The notes beneath the pieces were generated by a model, which had not been told where the DNA came from, did no database searches, and worked only from the letters and a program-made list of their open reading frames with translations. DNA of 45,224 nucleotides from Ichthyophonus hoferi. Taxonomy: Eukaryota; Opisthokonta; Ichthyosporea; Ichthyophonida; Ichthyophonidae. Below are positions 1 through 11,550 of this stretch, piece after piece (position 1 is the first letter of the stretch; each line of letters begins with the position of its first letter). Both the position numbers and the translations under genes were made by a program. The stretch lies in NCBI GenBank assembly GCA_002751075.1, contig NAOQ01000206.1, positions 32,806 to 78,029 of the forward strand. The letters are read 5' to 3'.

Positions 1-382
1 CCACCGTACTGAGCAGAACAAGAAGATCTACCGCATTGGTGCCGCCATCCACACTGTTGATGGAAAGGTTGTCAAGAACAACGCTGCCACTGAGTACGAT
101 CTTACCGACAAGAGCATCACCCCCGTGGGTGGTTTCCCTCACTACGGTATCGTGAAGAACGATTTCCTTATCATGAAGGGTTGCGTTGTTGGCCCCAAGA
201 AGCGTGTCATCACTCTCCGTAAGTCCCTCCATGTGCAGACCAAGCGTTCTGCCCTTGAGAAGATTACCCTCAAGTTCATCGACACCTCTTCCAAGTTCGG
301 TCACGGTCGTTTCCAGACCATTGCCGAGAAGAAGTCCTTCATGGGTGTTCTCAAGAAAGACCTCCTCAAGGAGGACAACTAA
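1..382 (+). CDS. RPL3: Ribosomal protein L3 (uL3), 3' end, partial
   Basis: The reading frame enters the window at base 2 and runs without an intron to TAA at 380-382, giving the C-terminal 126 residues of the large-subunit protein uL3. Diagnostic stretches are [56 protein letters not shown] and [12 protein letters not shown], matching eukaryotic RPL3 almost residue for residue and ending at the usual place. uL3 sits near the peptidyl-transferase centre of the 60S subunit. Codon use is strongly C-ending and much more GC-rich than the rest of the window, as expected for a very highly expressed gene. The start and upstream exons lie outside the window. Confidence 0.97.
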   Translation, partial: HRTEQNKKIYRIGAAIHTVDGKVVKNNAATEYDLTDKSITPVGGFPHYGIVKNDFLIMKGCVVGPKKRVITLRKSLHVQTKRSALEKITLKFIDTSSKFGHGRFQTIAEKKSFMGVLKKDLLKEDN

Positions 383-3300
383 ACTGTTATCTTCTTGTAA
401 TAATTGTTTGTTTTTTTTGCTTTTTTAGCCGTGTTTTTTAAAATGGTTTTTGGGTATACAGGAGAATTGTTATTAACTTCATTAATCATTTTGGGTAGGT
501 GTATGTACAGTGCTTGTTGTTTTGTAATTGTGGTTTTGAAGGAGGTATGTTTTAAAATGTTCTTTTATTGCTATTAATGGCTCGGCGAGGTTAGAAACTA
601 GGAGTGAGTTGGTACATAGTATTGTTTTTTTTTTTTGTGTGCAAATTTCCAATTTAATTTAATGGTTTGAATTTTTCTATTGTGCATATTTTGAGATCGG
701 TCCTATGCTCTCTTTTTATGGTGTACCAACAGTGTGTTAAAGATTTGGTTAGTTACAAAATGACTCTTTTTATTCCAGGATAATGCTTGGCAATAATTTC
801 AAATGTTGTATTGGCAGGATACAATGAGATCCAAGAACGTGGAAGGAAGAGGTTAGTGTTAGTTGGAGATCTATAATTAGTGCATCAGTTCTAGCTTGCA
901 TTAAAATGTATATTGATCTACTCGCAAGAAGCTCTCTGTTCTACTTAAAACTCTTAATGAAATTACTTAATACTTAAAAAGCGACGAGTAGAGTTAAATT
1001 GTCTTTAATGCATTCATAACCAAAGTCTACTTTAACAGTTAATCATTGAAGTTATACTCAATCATATTGGTCGTATTATAGCATGAGATTGATCAAAAAC
1101 TGATTTTCACTTGTTGTATATGTAGTTTTAGGTAGGTACTATTACTGAAAGTCCATGTTATGCATTATAGTTTACCCTTTATGATATAGCAATAATATGA
1201 TGTAATAAAAGAATGTATAGGAGTTGGTGACTAATCCCGGGTGTGCATTTTTAATAAAATGCTTTAAGGTGCAATTTTACTGGTCTGGCACAAGTTGGCC
1301 ATTATAGTTTAAACAAAAATTAATAGAAAATGTAGTGGAAATTAATTGTCTATTAGCCTTTCAATAGTAATGCATAATGCCAAGTAATTTAAAAATCTGA
1401 TAAAGCAAGCCATTTCAGTTGTGTACCTCCAAAAATAATATGAGAAAAACAAAATATAAGTAATCCAGCCAAAGTGTAACAACTATTTTAATGTAGAAGA
1501 AATAGAATAATAGTGATGTAATATGATATATATATCAGGATGTAATGCTCGTGTCAAAATTTTAATGAAGCCACAATTATATTAGTCCTGTATCTCTAAA
1601 AACACTACAGAAATCTAGAGTAGGCATTAGTGACGACTGCAGGCTCAGGATGTCTAAGTAATGAAAGTATTAGAAATAAAATTAGTACTAATATTTCTAG
1701 GTTCTATTTCTGTTTGAGTGTATGTTATCACTATAGCTAACATCAGGTAGTAGACCAATTAATGCTCTATTGAACTCTTCCTGAAGCTTATTCTGTTGCG
1801 TGAAAGTAAGTGAAGCATTTAACTTTTTTACTTTCAAGGTATTCTATAGCTGTGGTAACTATGATTCATATCCAGTTGAAGGTAAATAGTACTTGTATCT
1901 GTACTAAGAGATAGACTAAATATCTTATTCTACTAGTTGGCCTTTTAAATTGGTACCTGCATTATGAAATTTTTTATTTTGAGATATACCTGATATAATA
2001 TATAAGTTTTTTTCTTCTTCAAATATATAAATGTTAGTGAAATAATATGGTTAACAACATGATTGGACAACATTATTTTATTATTATTTTTTAGATTTGT
2101 ATATAAACGTATGTATATACTTCTTGATGCTTTAAGACTGTTTGGATGCTGCTAATTAAAAAACACAAATGACTTCTTATTTGGTAGTCTAGTCAGTATT
2201 TACATACTATTGAACACATCTGCTCTATCGATTCCAAACTTCTTAGCCAGTAAAAGCATGGTTCATCTAAAAAAACCATATTTTAAAAGGAATATTTAAT
2301 CATTTTAAGTATTTCATTATATAGCTATAATAACTTAATTTTATTAGAAAATACTATTACATATGTAGTTGGGAAAAATAGGTGTCACAATCTATTAGTG
2401 TTAAATGCCAATCCACCATTCAATCAAAATTGAACCAACCAATGGAAGGGGTCCTGTAACTATATAATAAGTCATTTCAGATCATATGTTTTGAGTTCAG
2501 ATAACTCATTGTTTAGGCATCCTACCTAAGACAAGTCCAGCAGTTTTCACCAATGACTCTACTGTCTTGTAACACCTAGGGGTAGTTACAATAGTTTCCA
2601 TTTGTATTGGGGCAACTGTGTGCCTTCAACAACATAGTCACCTAACCATTAGCCAACAACCTAATGCCCAATTAACTGCATCTTCCTAGTCTTATCAATC
2701 TTATGGGCTTAGTCCACAACTTGTATTGATTTTTTTAATAATAGAAAGTATGTCTTAGCATATTTGCACTCTATACATACAAAGGCGCAAAATTAAAACA
2801 TCCCTTAGTTTGATATTCTCTATCTTTTTAAAAAAAAATAGGTCACAAGAATGCTTTTGTCTTTTTTTAATTTTCAACAGAAAGTTATGTCAAGAATATT
2901 ATTTCAGAATCTAACTAGAAAAGATTGTAATTTTTCCATATATTACTAAAATGAATATAAAACAATGATGATAGGTAAAAGTGCAGTAAAAACTTTGATT
3001 CCAACAGAAAGTATAGAAGTGTTATTAACTGGGATAGCAATGGAGTTAATAAGTAACTTTAGTGTGTTCTCTACAGAGAGGAAAGGAGTGAAAAATAAAA
3101 AGAAACATGTGTAGATTTTATTTCAATATTTCTTTTATAGTGAGGTGTAATAAGAATTTGAGGACTTTTTTTCTGATTTATTTTAATTAAAACATACTTG
3201 TTGTGCAGCATGAGTGATCCAAAAAAGGTGTTAAGTCAAAATGTATGTAGCATGTGTCATTAGAGTCAAAAGCGACTATTGCAAATAAAATCAATATTAA

Positions 3301-4856
3301 TTGTGCTGAATTCTGGTTGACATATGATGTTTGCATCTGCTACGATTTGATCTAGATTGTTATCATTAGGCAAAGAATAAATTAGAGCTCTAGCAAGTTC
3401 CGCTTGCAGTACACACAATTGCTCTAGGTTCAAAGATGCTTAAAAAATATTACAATATAACTTGTAATGCATGCAATAATTATGGCCTAAATCAGCATGA
3501 TTGTAAATGGGAACTAAACAGTTATCCTCTAATGGTTTGACGCACCAGACTTGGCTAATTGACCTTATAGCAGAATATTTGGTTGATATATTTGTACCAC
3601 TTGAGAATCAAAAAACATAATATCAATAGAGGTATGACATGTAAATGTATTCTAGAAATGATTTAACTAATATGAAGCAAACATTGACATGATTGAGACA
3701 GTGAGTTCTGACGTGACTGAAAAGAATAACTTTAATTTTGTTTGGAAACTTATTTTATATGTATATTTTTGAGAAAAAAATAGGAATATTTACAAAATTC
3801 TAATTGCCTTCTGTAGAGGAAACTGTTTAATAGACAAGTTGATTTAACATTACTTTTAGATTTAAGTTATCAACCAATAAGAAGAATAATTGCCAACAAG
3901 TTCTCATTAGGTTAATTAGGGAAGAAAGTTTTTCTGTTCTATCAATCAGAATAAACTAATATAATAAAATAATAAAGAATAATCCTTCTAAGCACATTAA
4001 AAAAAATAGATTCTAACAATACATAATACTAAGAAAGGAATGCAGCTTGCCATCCACGGGAACCAGGTAACAAGTTATTTAAATATAGATACAGTCTCTC
4101 AGATCAATTGGAAGATTAGAAGAACAAAATCAAGAACCTTAATGAGCCTCACTGGACTCCATGAAAGGCATCAACCAATAGGTCTAAATGTGGCCATTAT
4201 AATTTAGATTAAAGTATTGAGCATAGTTACATCAGCACCTCTCAATAAATAATTTTTTAAAAATATTGACATTATAAAAGAATGAAACAAGCTAATAAAT
4301 AAATACAGACAACCTGATATACACAAAGCTTTGCATTCTCTTAGATTGTCAATGCAATTTCTTTATATATGTATTAGTGTTTTGAAATACGTGACCTGTA
4401 TTTTGTAGCTCTAATTATCTGCTTTGAAATCTATCATAACGTCTAGATCTGCATTAGCAATTAATCATAAGTACCAGCATCCTGTGGAAAGCACCTCTTC
4501 CGCTAACACAAATAATTTCTTAGCTACCATTGAACCCCAAAACACATATTACATACATTCTGACTTAGTACTTCTCTAGTCACTCATACTTTGCAATAAG
4601 TGTGGTTTTATCAAAACAAATTAAAGCAGGAATTGCACATTAAATGTTTTGTGCATCTCATTATACTAAAATTACAAAAATAAAATCTATGCATGCGTCA
4701 CTTCATATTTCTTATCCTTTTCCTCTTTTTATAGAGAACACATCAGAGTTTTCCATTAACTACATTGTGATCCCAGAAATCAGTAGTTCCACGCTTTCAT
4801 TAATTGGACACCTCTTCATCCAAGCCTGTGGCCACATTACTAGAATCTACCACATA
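383..4856. other. AT-rich intergenic DNA, no gene seen
   Basis: This is the RPL3 3' flank followed by long A/T-rich sequence. No frame shows a recognisable protein and I see no splice-linked exon series on either strand. The first strong AATAAA after the RPL3 stop is at 1204-1209, which seems far for a ribosomal protein transcript, so the true poly(A) site is not resolved. T-rich runs follow the stop at about 400-440 and 627-638. I found no tRNA-like or snRNA-like box. Confidence 0.6.
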
Positions 4857-5540
4857 CTGGAATATAATGCAATACCGTACTATAGAGTACAATATCATAC
4901 TACACAGTATAATAGAATGCAGTACTATACAATATAATGCAATATTATAGAATAAAATGAAATACAGTATTATACAATGCCATACAATACAATACAATAT
5001 AGTACAATACTATACAACATAATAACATACTATAGAATACAATACCATACTATACAATACAATATAATGCAGTACTATAGAATTCAATGAAATACAGTAC
5101 AATACAGTATAATACAATACAATACTCTAGAATATAATACAGTACAATATAACACAATAAAATACCATATAGTAGAATACCATACTGCAGAAGATAATGT
5201 CATATTATAGAATAGAATAGAATAGAATAGAATGAAGTACAATACAATATTATACATATAATACAGTACTATACAATTTAATGTAATACAACTCCATACT
5301 AGACTATACAAGGCAACATTATACCATACAGTACAATACAATACTGTACAGTATAATACAAAGCTAGAAAATACAAAACAATACAATATAATACTATAAA
5401 AAAAACAAAACAATACAATATAATACTATAACAAAACAAAACAATACAATACTATAAAATACAATACTATACTATAGAGTTTAATACATTATTATGAAAT
5501 ACAATATACAATACAATTCAATATAATGCAAGACCATTTA
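4857..5540. repeat. Degenerate pentanucleotide satellite (ACAAT / ATAAT / ACTAT type)
   Basis: About 0.68 kb is built from 5-bp units such as ACAAT, ATAAT, ACTAT, AGAAT and GCAAT in irregular order with little other sequence. The 5-bp period keeps stops rare in several frames, so it produces long low-complexity open frames on both strands that are not genes. It ends about 450 bp upstream of the PPCDC start codon. The same unit family recurs inside PPCDC introns 1 and 3. Confidence 0.85.
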
Positions 5541-5984
5541 ATATTTATAACAAACAAAATAGCCCATCCTATCATATATATATGTAGGCGTTTGCATTGG
5601 TGCTAAGTCCTTGAGCCAACTAAACAGTCCTATGCTATTCTCCTATAATTCTCTTATACCTTCTATTGGCTAACTGTAAAATTAAAATAACCGTAAATAA
5701 ACTTTCTTATATTATGGTAAGCTATGGAATGTGCTGTTTTTATTTTATCAATTATTGTTTTTTATATTATTTAATATATATTATATTTTAAATTTTGTAT
5801 TGTACATTTTATATTTTAATATTTCAATATATTCGAATATGTATACTTTATCGCAATAACATACAAAAAATACAACATAATATATATACAAACAAACATT
5901 ACAAAGTATATTGTATTATATACTACACTACAACAACACAGTAGGTACAATACAAAGTACTACATACTAATTATTAACAATAAC
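5541..5984. other. Upstream flank of PPCDC, AT-rich
   Basis: This stretch lies between the pentanucleotide array and the PPCDC start codon. It is very AT-rich, with TATATA tracts at about 5575-5583 and 5880-5888, and probably holds the promoter and 5' UTR. No specific promoter element can be assigned with confidence. Confidence 0.4.
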
Positions 5985-7855
5985 ATGTCTACTAATATTC
6001 TACTAGCCCTCACTGGGAGTGTAGCGAGTTTAAAAGCACCGCTTCTCGTAGAGGCTCTTATTAAAGCTGGTGTGGAAGATGTAATGATTATATTAATGTT
6101 AATTTTAATTTTGATGTCAGTGTTATCATGTTATTAATATTAATAATAGTATTATTATTCGTATTATCATTGTCGTTATGGTTACTACTGTTATTGTTCT
6201 TAACCTGGCCGTCCCTATTTTTGTTTATGCAAACGCTAATGTTAATGTTATGTGTTGTAGATTAGATATGCATATAAGTTATATTATTTATTATGTCATA
6301 TATATATATATATATATATTAGCATATATTAGCATATATCAGCAGAAAGTATATATATATATATATATATATATTATATTATTTTATTGTATATTGTATA
6401 TTATATGCTTAATATTATACATTATCCAAGTTATTATTATATATCAGTATACAATCTCCTATCCCTATCTACATATCTACATACTTATATAATACTATAA
6501 TACTATAATCTTAAAGCAATAATACTATAAAACTATAGTACTGTACTGTAATACTGCAGTACTAGAATCCTAGAATCCTATAATCCTATAATCATATAAT
6601 ACTAAAAAACTGTAATACAATGCCGTAATATTAGATTTCTATAATCCTAGAATCCTATAATACTATAATCTTATATTCCTATTATACTATAATACTACAG
6701 CAGTATAATACTATAGTACTATACTCTAATACTAGAATTCCAAAATACTATAATACAATAATCATATAATTCTATAATTCTATAATCCTATAATACAAAA
6801 GTAATATAACACTATAATCTTATAATACAACGGTACCATAATACAATAATCCTATAATGCCATACTATCATACTATCGTACTATCGTACTATAATCCTAT
6901 AATTCTATAATACCATAATACTATGAAAAACCGCCTTACTATGCACTATATGCGCATTATTTTAATTATCATCTACCATTTACAACCTTATATAAATTAC
7001 ACATATCCTATACATTCCCTATACATACTGTATGCATCATATAATATTACGTTGTACCATATTATACAATATCATGTCCTATTATATTACATTATACTAT
7101 ATTATATATTGTATATTATTATACCATACTATATTATATAATACCATGCCATAACATACGATGTTACATATTATTATACCCTACTATATATATATATATT
7201 ATACCATACTGTATTATATATTATTTTACCATACTATATTATATATTACCATACCATACCATACTGTATTATATATTACCGTACCCTACCATACCATGTT
7301 ACATATTGCTATACCCTATTATAGATATTATTATACCATTACTATATTATCTATTAGTATACAATACTGTATTATATATTCTTATTCCATACTATATTAT
7401 ATCTTATTATATCATACTATATTATATATTATTATATTATACTACATTATATATTATACCTTATCACAATATAAAAGATAATATCATATCCTATCCTATT
7501 TTTTTCTATCCTATCCTATCATATCTTACCCTATTATATCTTATCCCATCTTACCCTATCCTATCCTATCCTATCCTCTCATATCCCATCATATTATATA
7601 ATAGTATACATCATCATAATCAATCATATACCCCACAGAAGGACCATATAAGAGTAGTGACCACTCAGTCTGCTCTACATTTCTACAACCCTGTCGATTT
7701 GGGTGTGAAATTTTATACAGATAAGGATGAGTGGGAGGTATGGGTTTTCATTGTTTGTTATTTATATATTCTCTTTTATATTTGGGTATAGATATGGATA
7801 AAATATTTAGATATATATTTACCTATACATATACATACATAGTTATACCTACAGC

Positions 7856-7887
<32 letters not shown>

Positions 7888-10195
7888 CTAGCATATCTTA
7901 GCAGCTATTGGCTATCTATTGTCAATGACTACTAAGATAAGATACCCAGCACTGGTAATGACCATATATGGTTAATACTAGAATAGTAGAGACATTTGAT
8001 TGGCCAGTTCGCGGGTATGTATCACATTCATCCAATTAGATTTTAATTTTAATTTTAATTAAATTAATATCATACAGGTGATTGGCAACAATGATCATGT
8101 TAAAAAGTATAAAATTACTATTTACTTTGCAGCTATTGATGAAATTTGTCAAAAAATCAGATTTTTAGATATATTGACATGTGCCTGCTTCTGTTTTAAA
8201 AACCAATATTTTTTTATGGTTAATATAATTAAGATATATTAAAATAATGTTATTAGATTATTCTTATTTTAAAATATCCCTCCACTACTCCTTATTCATA
8301 CAGCTGATATAAGTATATAGTTAATATGAATTAATGAAAATATAACTGGATTGGAGAGGTGTTATTGGATGGAAGAATATATTATAATTTTATATACATG
8401 GTTAAAATTTATTATAATTTAGAAAGCCAATATATTGAGATATTAATCAATACTATAGATTTTGCTTATTTCTATTACCAAGCCAGACCGATAGTAAACA
8501 GGGATTTATATCTATATACGATGAAGTTGGAGGTAGATTGAATAAATTTTCAATCATTTTACTCTCCTGTGACCCAATGAAATAATTTTAAAATAATCTT
8601 TCTTATTGACTGGCCTTCTGACTTTATAAATGTATTTATAGATGTGGGAAAGAAAGGGCGACCCTGTACTACACGTGGAGGTAATGAACCGATGCGATTG
8701 GTAGGGATATATAATATAACACAGTATAATATAATATAATACAATACGATGCAATATAATACACTACCCTATCCTACACCAGCCTACCCTACCCTACACC
8801 ACAATATGGCTTGCTACAGTACAATACACTACCCAATCCTACCTTGCCCTACCCTACTGCACAATATAATACAATACTATACAATACAGTATAATACCTT
8901 ACCCTACCCTACAACACAGTGCAATACAAAATAATATCACCCTTATACTAACACATCAACCCCACCTCTTCCTAGTTACGTAAGTGGGCGGATATTCTAA
9001 TTATAGCCCCCTTGGATGCTAATACAATGGCTAAGATGGCTGGGGGCTTTTGCGACAATTTGCTAGTACGTGTAATTAGTTTTTCTTAGTTTTAATTTTA
9101 ATTTTGCATATAATATTTGTAATATAAAATCATGTATGTATAGTAGTATGTATCTATATATGTATGTTTATATACATACACCATCTAACACTCTATAACC
9201 CATACTTAACCTAACCCTGTACAAACTATATCTAACATTTCCTGATCTCTCCCTCTCCTTTCTTTTCCTTTTTCTATTCTGTGTATAGACATGTATTGTG
9301 CGGGCTTGGGATCAAACCAAACCCCTATTGGTGGCCCCAGCTATGAATACCCATATGTGGACACATCCACATACCGCTCGCCACCTGGCCATGTTAAAAG
9401 AATTGGGCTATAAAGTCATCCCACCAATCAGCAAGTGCCTTGCATGTGGAGATACTGGTATGTATTTATAGACTATAATAGGTGTATGATAGTAGTATAT
9501 AGAATATAATGGGTGTATGTTGTAGCTATTTTCTCACTGCGTTGTAGTTATTATCTCACCGTGTCATATTTATTATTTTACTGTTTTGTAGTTATTATTT
9601 CACTGTGTTGTAGTTATTATCTCTCTCAATATTGCTAGCCATCCAAATTATAAGCAGAGAATTAAGTAAAGGCATAAAAACTCTTTTCAGTATAACTACG
9701 GAAAAACGAAAGGAGAATCATGGCACAGACAGACACCTTTTGTACTTTCTACATGTGGCATACTATATATAGACAACTTGATAATTTAATTATTAATTAA
9801 TTAACTTAGACTACAGCTATTTTGTTATCCGTGTTATGTGTGTAACTATATTTAACAATATGTAGACTACTTGATAATCAAATTGTTGAATAAATAAGCA
9901 AACAAATAAATAAATGAGGGTTATGAATAGCTTAGTATTCAATAATTGGTTAATTAAAACTAGATTAGTTAATTGAAACTGAAATTTTTTTTCACCCATG
10001 TTATACATGTAACTACACTCAACATATAGCACAACATACTTATCTGTGGTGTGTTTATATTTGGATCAATGAAACTAATGTAATAAAATTAGTAACTATA
10101 GCTGGCATTCCTTTTTAGGTACTGGGGCAATGGAGGAGGTTGACGTCATAGCTAGTGTCGTTATCAAGGCTCTGGGACTGACTGACCACACATAG
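5985..10195 (+). CDS. PPCDC: Phosphopantothenoylcysteine decarboxylase, six exons, complete
   Basis: Exons 5985-6080, 7639-7737, 8642-8680, 8976-9065, 9289-9457 and 10119-10195 join in frame into 189 residues, close to the human length (about 204) and to plant HAL3. The enzyme is an FMN-dependent decarboxylase (HFCD family) that turns 4'-phosphopantothenoylcysteine into 4'-phosphopantetheine in coenzyme A synthesis. Visible signatures are LLALTGSVASLK (flavoprotein N-terminus), DPVLHVE then LRKWADILIIAPLDANT (the catalytic His lies in HVE), AGGFCDNLLTCIVRAWD, PAMNTHMW (substrate-binding PxMNxxMW motif) and LACGDTGTGAM (active-site Cys loop). The start is the first ATG, directly before the flavin-binding strand. 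Exon 3 is only 39 nt. Introns 1 and 3 are filled with pentanucleotide arrays. All key residues are present, so it looks functional. Confidence 0.95.
6299..6373. repeat. (TA)n microsatellites
   Basis: Two TA dinucleotide runs, at about 6299-6320 and 6351-6373, in PPCDC intron 1, separated by a short ATTAGCAT repeat. No coding role. Confidence 0.85.
6480..6925. repeat. Pentanucleotide satellite in PPCDC intron 1 (ATAAT / CCTAT / ACTAT)
   Basis: Units such as ATAAT, CCTAT, AATAC and ACTAT follow one another in a 5-bp rhythm for about 445 bp. It is the same family as the array upstream of the gene but richer in CCTAT units. It lies wholly within intron 1. Confidence 0.8.
7035..7610. repeat. Pentanucleotide satellite in PPCDC intron 1 (TATTA / TACCA / TACTA, then CTATC)
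   Basis: From about 7035 to 7450, units TATTA, TACCA, TACTA and TATAT alternate with a rough 25-30 bp higher-order repeat. From about 7485 to 7600 the array turns into nearly pure CTATC / TTACC pentamers. Open frames here are by-products of the period. The array ends about 30 bp before the acceptor of PPCDC exon 2. Confidence 0.85.
7859..7888. repeat. (TA)n microsatellite
   Basis: About 14 uninterrupted TA dinucleotides in PPCDC intron 2. Confidence 0.9.
8705..8935. repeat. Pentanucleotide satellite in PPCDC intron 3
   Basis: ATAAT and ACAAT pentamers grade into ACCCT / ATCCT pentamers. The array begins about 25 bp after the donor of the 39-nt exon 3 and ends about 40 bp before exon 4, so it makes up most of intron 3. 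It is the same 5-bp family as the arrays upstream and in intron 1. Confidence 0.8.
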
Positions 10196-10316
10196 AGGGG
10201 TATAGGATTATATACCTACGTATATGATGTATCTTATAGCATAGTACGATATATAATATACTATAATATACTACAATATATTACTGAACAAGGCTCTGAA
10301 TTTTATTGTAATACCA

Positions 10317-10322
10317 AATAAA
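10317..10322 (+). terminator. Polyadenylation signal of PPCDC
   Basis: A canonical AATAAA lies about 120 nt after the PPCDC stop codon, a normal 3' UTR length. No cleavage site can be fixed without transcripts. Confidence 0.6.
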
Positions 10323-11461
10323 CAGTATATATAAGCCCCAACCAAACTGTGTTTGACATGGGCTTTATTAGTTCATAAACTGCTGTCTAATTAATCTAAG
10401 TCGAATTTGAATATCGGCTCAGTCTACATGGATGGGACTTAGGAGCAGTTATTACAGTTAATTAGGAAACTAGCTGCGATAATAACAGACAAAATGAACT
10501 GGTACATATACCAAGCAAATACAATAAGTCGTGGAAAAGAACTTATACTACTATGTATTCTGTATACACTAGCTTGTCTTGTACGTATCTTTTATCGATA
10601 TACTTACTATTATCATGAATACAAACACTATTTTTTTTAAAAAAGTTGGTATCTATACTAAATAGATATAATATATAATATACCATGGGAAAACACTTAA
10701 GCGTACCACTATATCTACCCCAGCATCTCTTGTTATGTACACTATCTATACACATTTTTAATCAACACAAGTATCATTTCCAGTATATATATATAATGAT
10801 TGGAAGCTCAGTCTGGACTGGTAGGATAGTAGAAAATAATATAATATAGTAAAATAGAATACAAACATGTTAAGCTACATAGGAGTCGTTTTAAAAATAA
10901 TAATTATAAGGAGAATGTACTCATACTGGAACAGCCAATTATGAAGGACATAAAAAAGTAAAGCAAATTTTATTCATAACCTTATATGGGCTACCACGTG
11001 GTAATCATGCTGTCCATGGCCTCATTTGGTTAAAACTAATACTTAATAAATTCGTTTTAAAAGAATATATATAAAAGGTTAATATTGGGAATAAACCAAT
11101 AGTTGCAGACGTCTCAATAGCTCAAGTACAGGAGAGCTCACGACTTCCAATTGGCTGCTATGGATAGAGCCATATAAGTGTACAGATATATACGCCCACA
11201 TACAAACATACAAACATATATACATATACATATACATAATAATAATAAACTACGTGTTTGGGAGAGAGATATATTTATAGTTATGTAGGGTATGTAAATG
11301 TATAGCATATCATAAGAAATATATTATTTTTCTTGGGTGTATTTAAGGGGTGTAGAATGGTAATATATATATATATATGTATATATGCTACGTTTTTTTT
11401 TTAAAAAAAAGGAAAAAAGAAAAAGGGCTTTGGTTTGGGCGCTACTGTACAGTATACAATA
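10323..11461. other. Intergenic DNA between PPCDC and the lipid phosphatase
   Basis: The two genes converge here. The stretch is AT-rich with TA-type microsatellites (about 10780, 11210-11235, 11360-11385). No exon-like protein segment was recognised on either strand. Confidence 0.6.
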
Positions 11462-11467
11462 TTTATT
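11462..11467 (-). terminator. Polyadenylation signal of the lipid phosphatase
   Basis: AATAAA on the minus strand (TTTATT on plus), about 85 nt downstream of the phosphatase stop codon. Confidence 0.55.
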
Positions 11468-11520
11468 ATATGTTTTGTATTTGAAGATATGATATGATAT
11501 TTACAAAGTAACTATGTACA

Positions 11521-11544
11521 TAGGTAGGTAGGTAGGTAGGTAGG
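11521..11544. repeat. (TAGG)6 microsatellite
   Basis: Six perfect TAGG units followed by one CAGG variant, immediately past the stop codon of the lipid phosphatase, so in its 3' UTR on the minus strand. Confidence 0.9.
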
Positions 11545-11550
11545 CAGGTA

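Noticed and set aside
4644-5413. Open frames on both strands rich in Tyr, Ile, Leu and Cys
   Set aside because: They are by-products of the 5-bp repeat, whose rotation avoids stops; there are no domains and the composition follows the repeat.
7485-7600. Telomere-like or CRISPR-like array (CTATC / TTACC units)
   Set aside because: The units are 5 bp without spacers, internal to an intron, and grade into the other pentamers; they are neither a telomere nor a CRISPR array.
6178-7791. Open frames of 72-161 codons in PPCDC intron 1
   Set aside because: They lie in TA and pentanucleotide arrays within an intron. Only the last part (7639-7737) is coding, as PPCDC exon 2.
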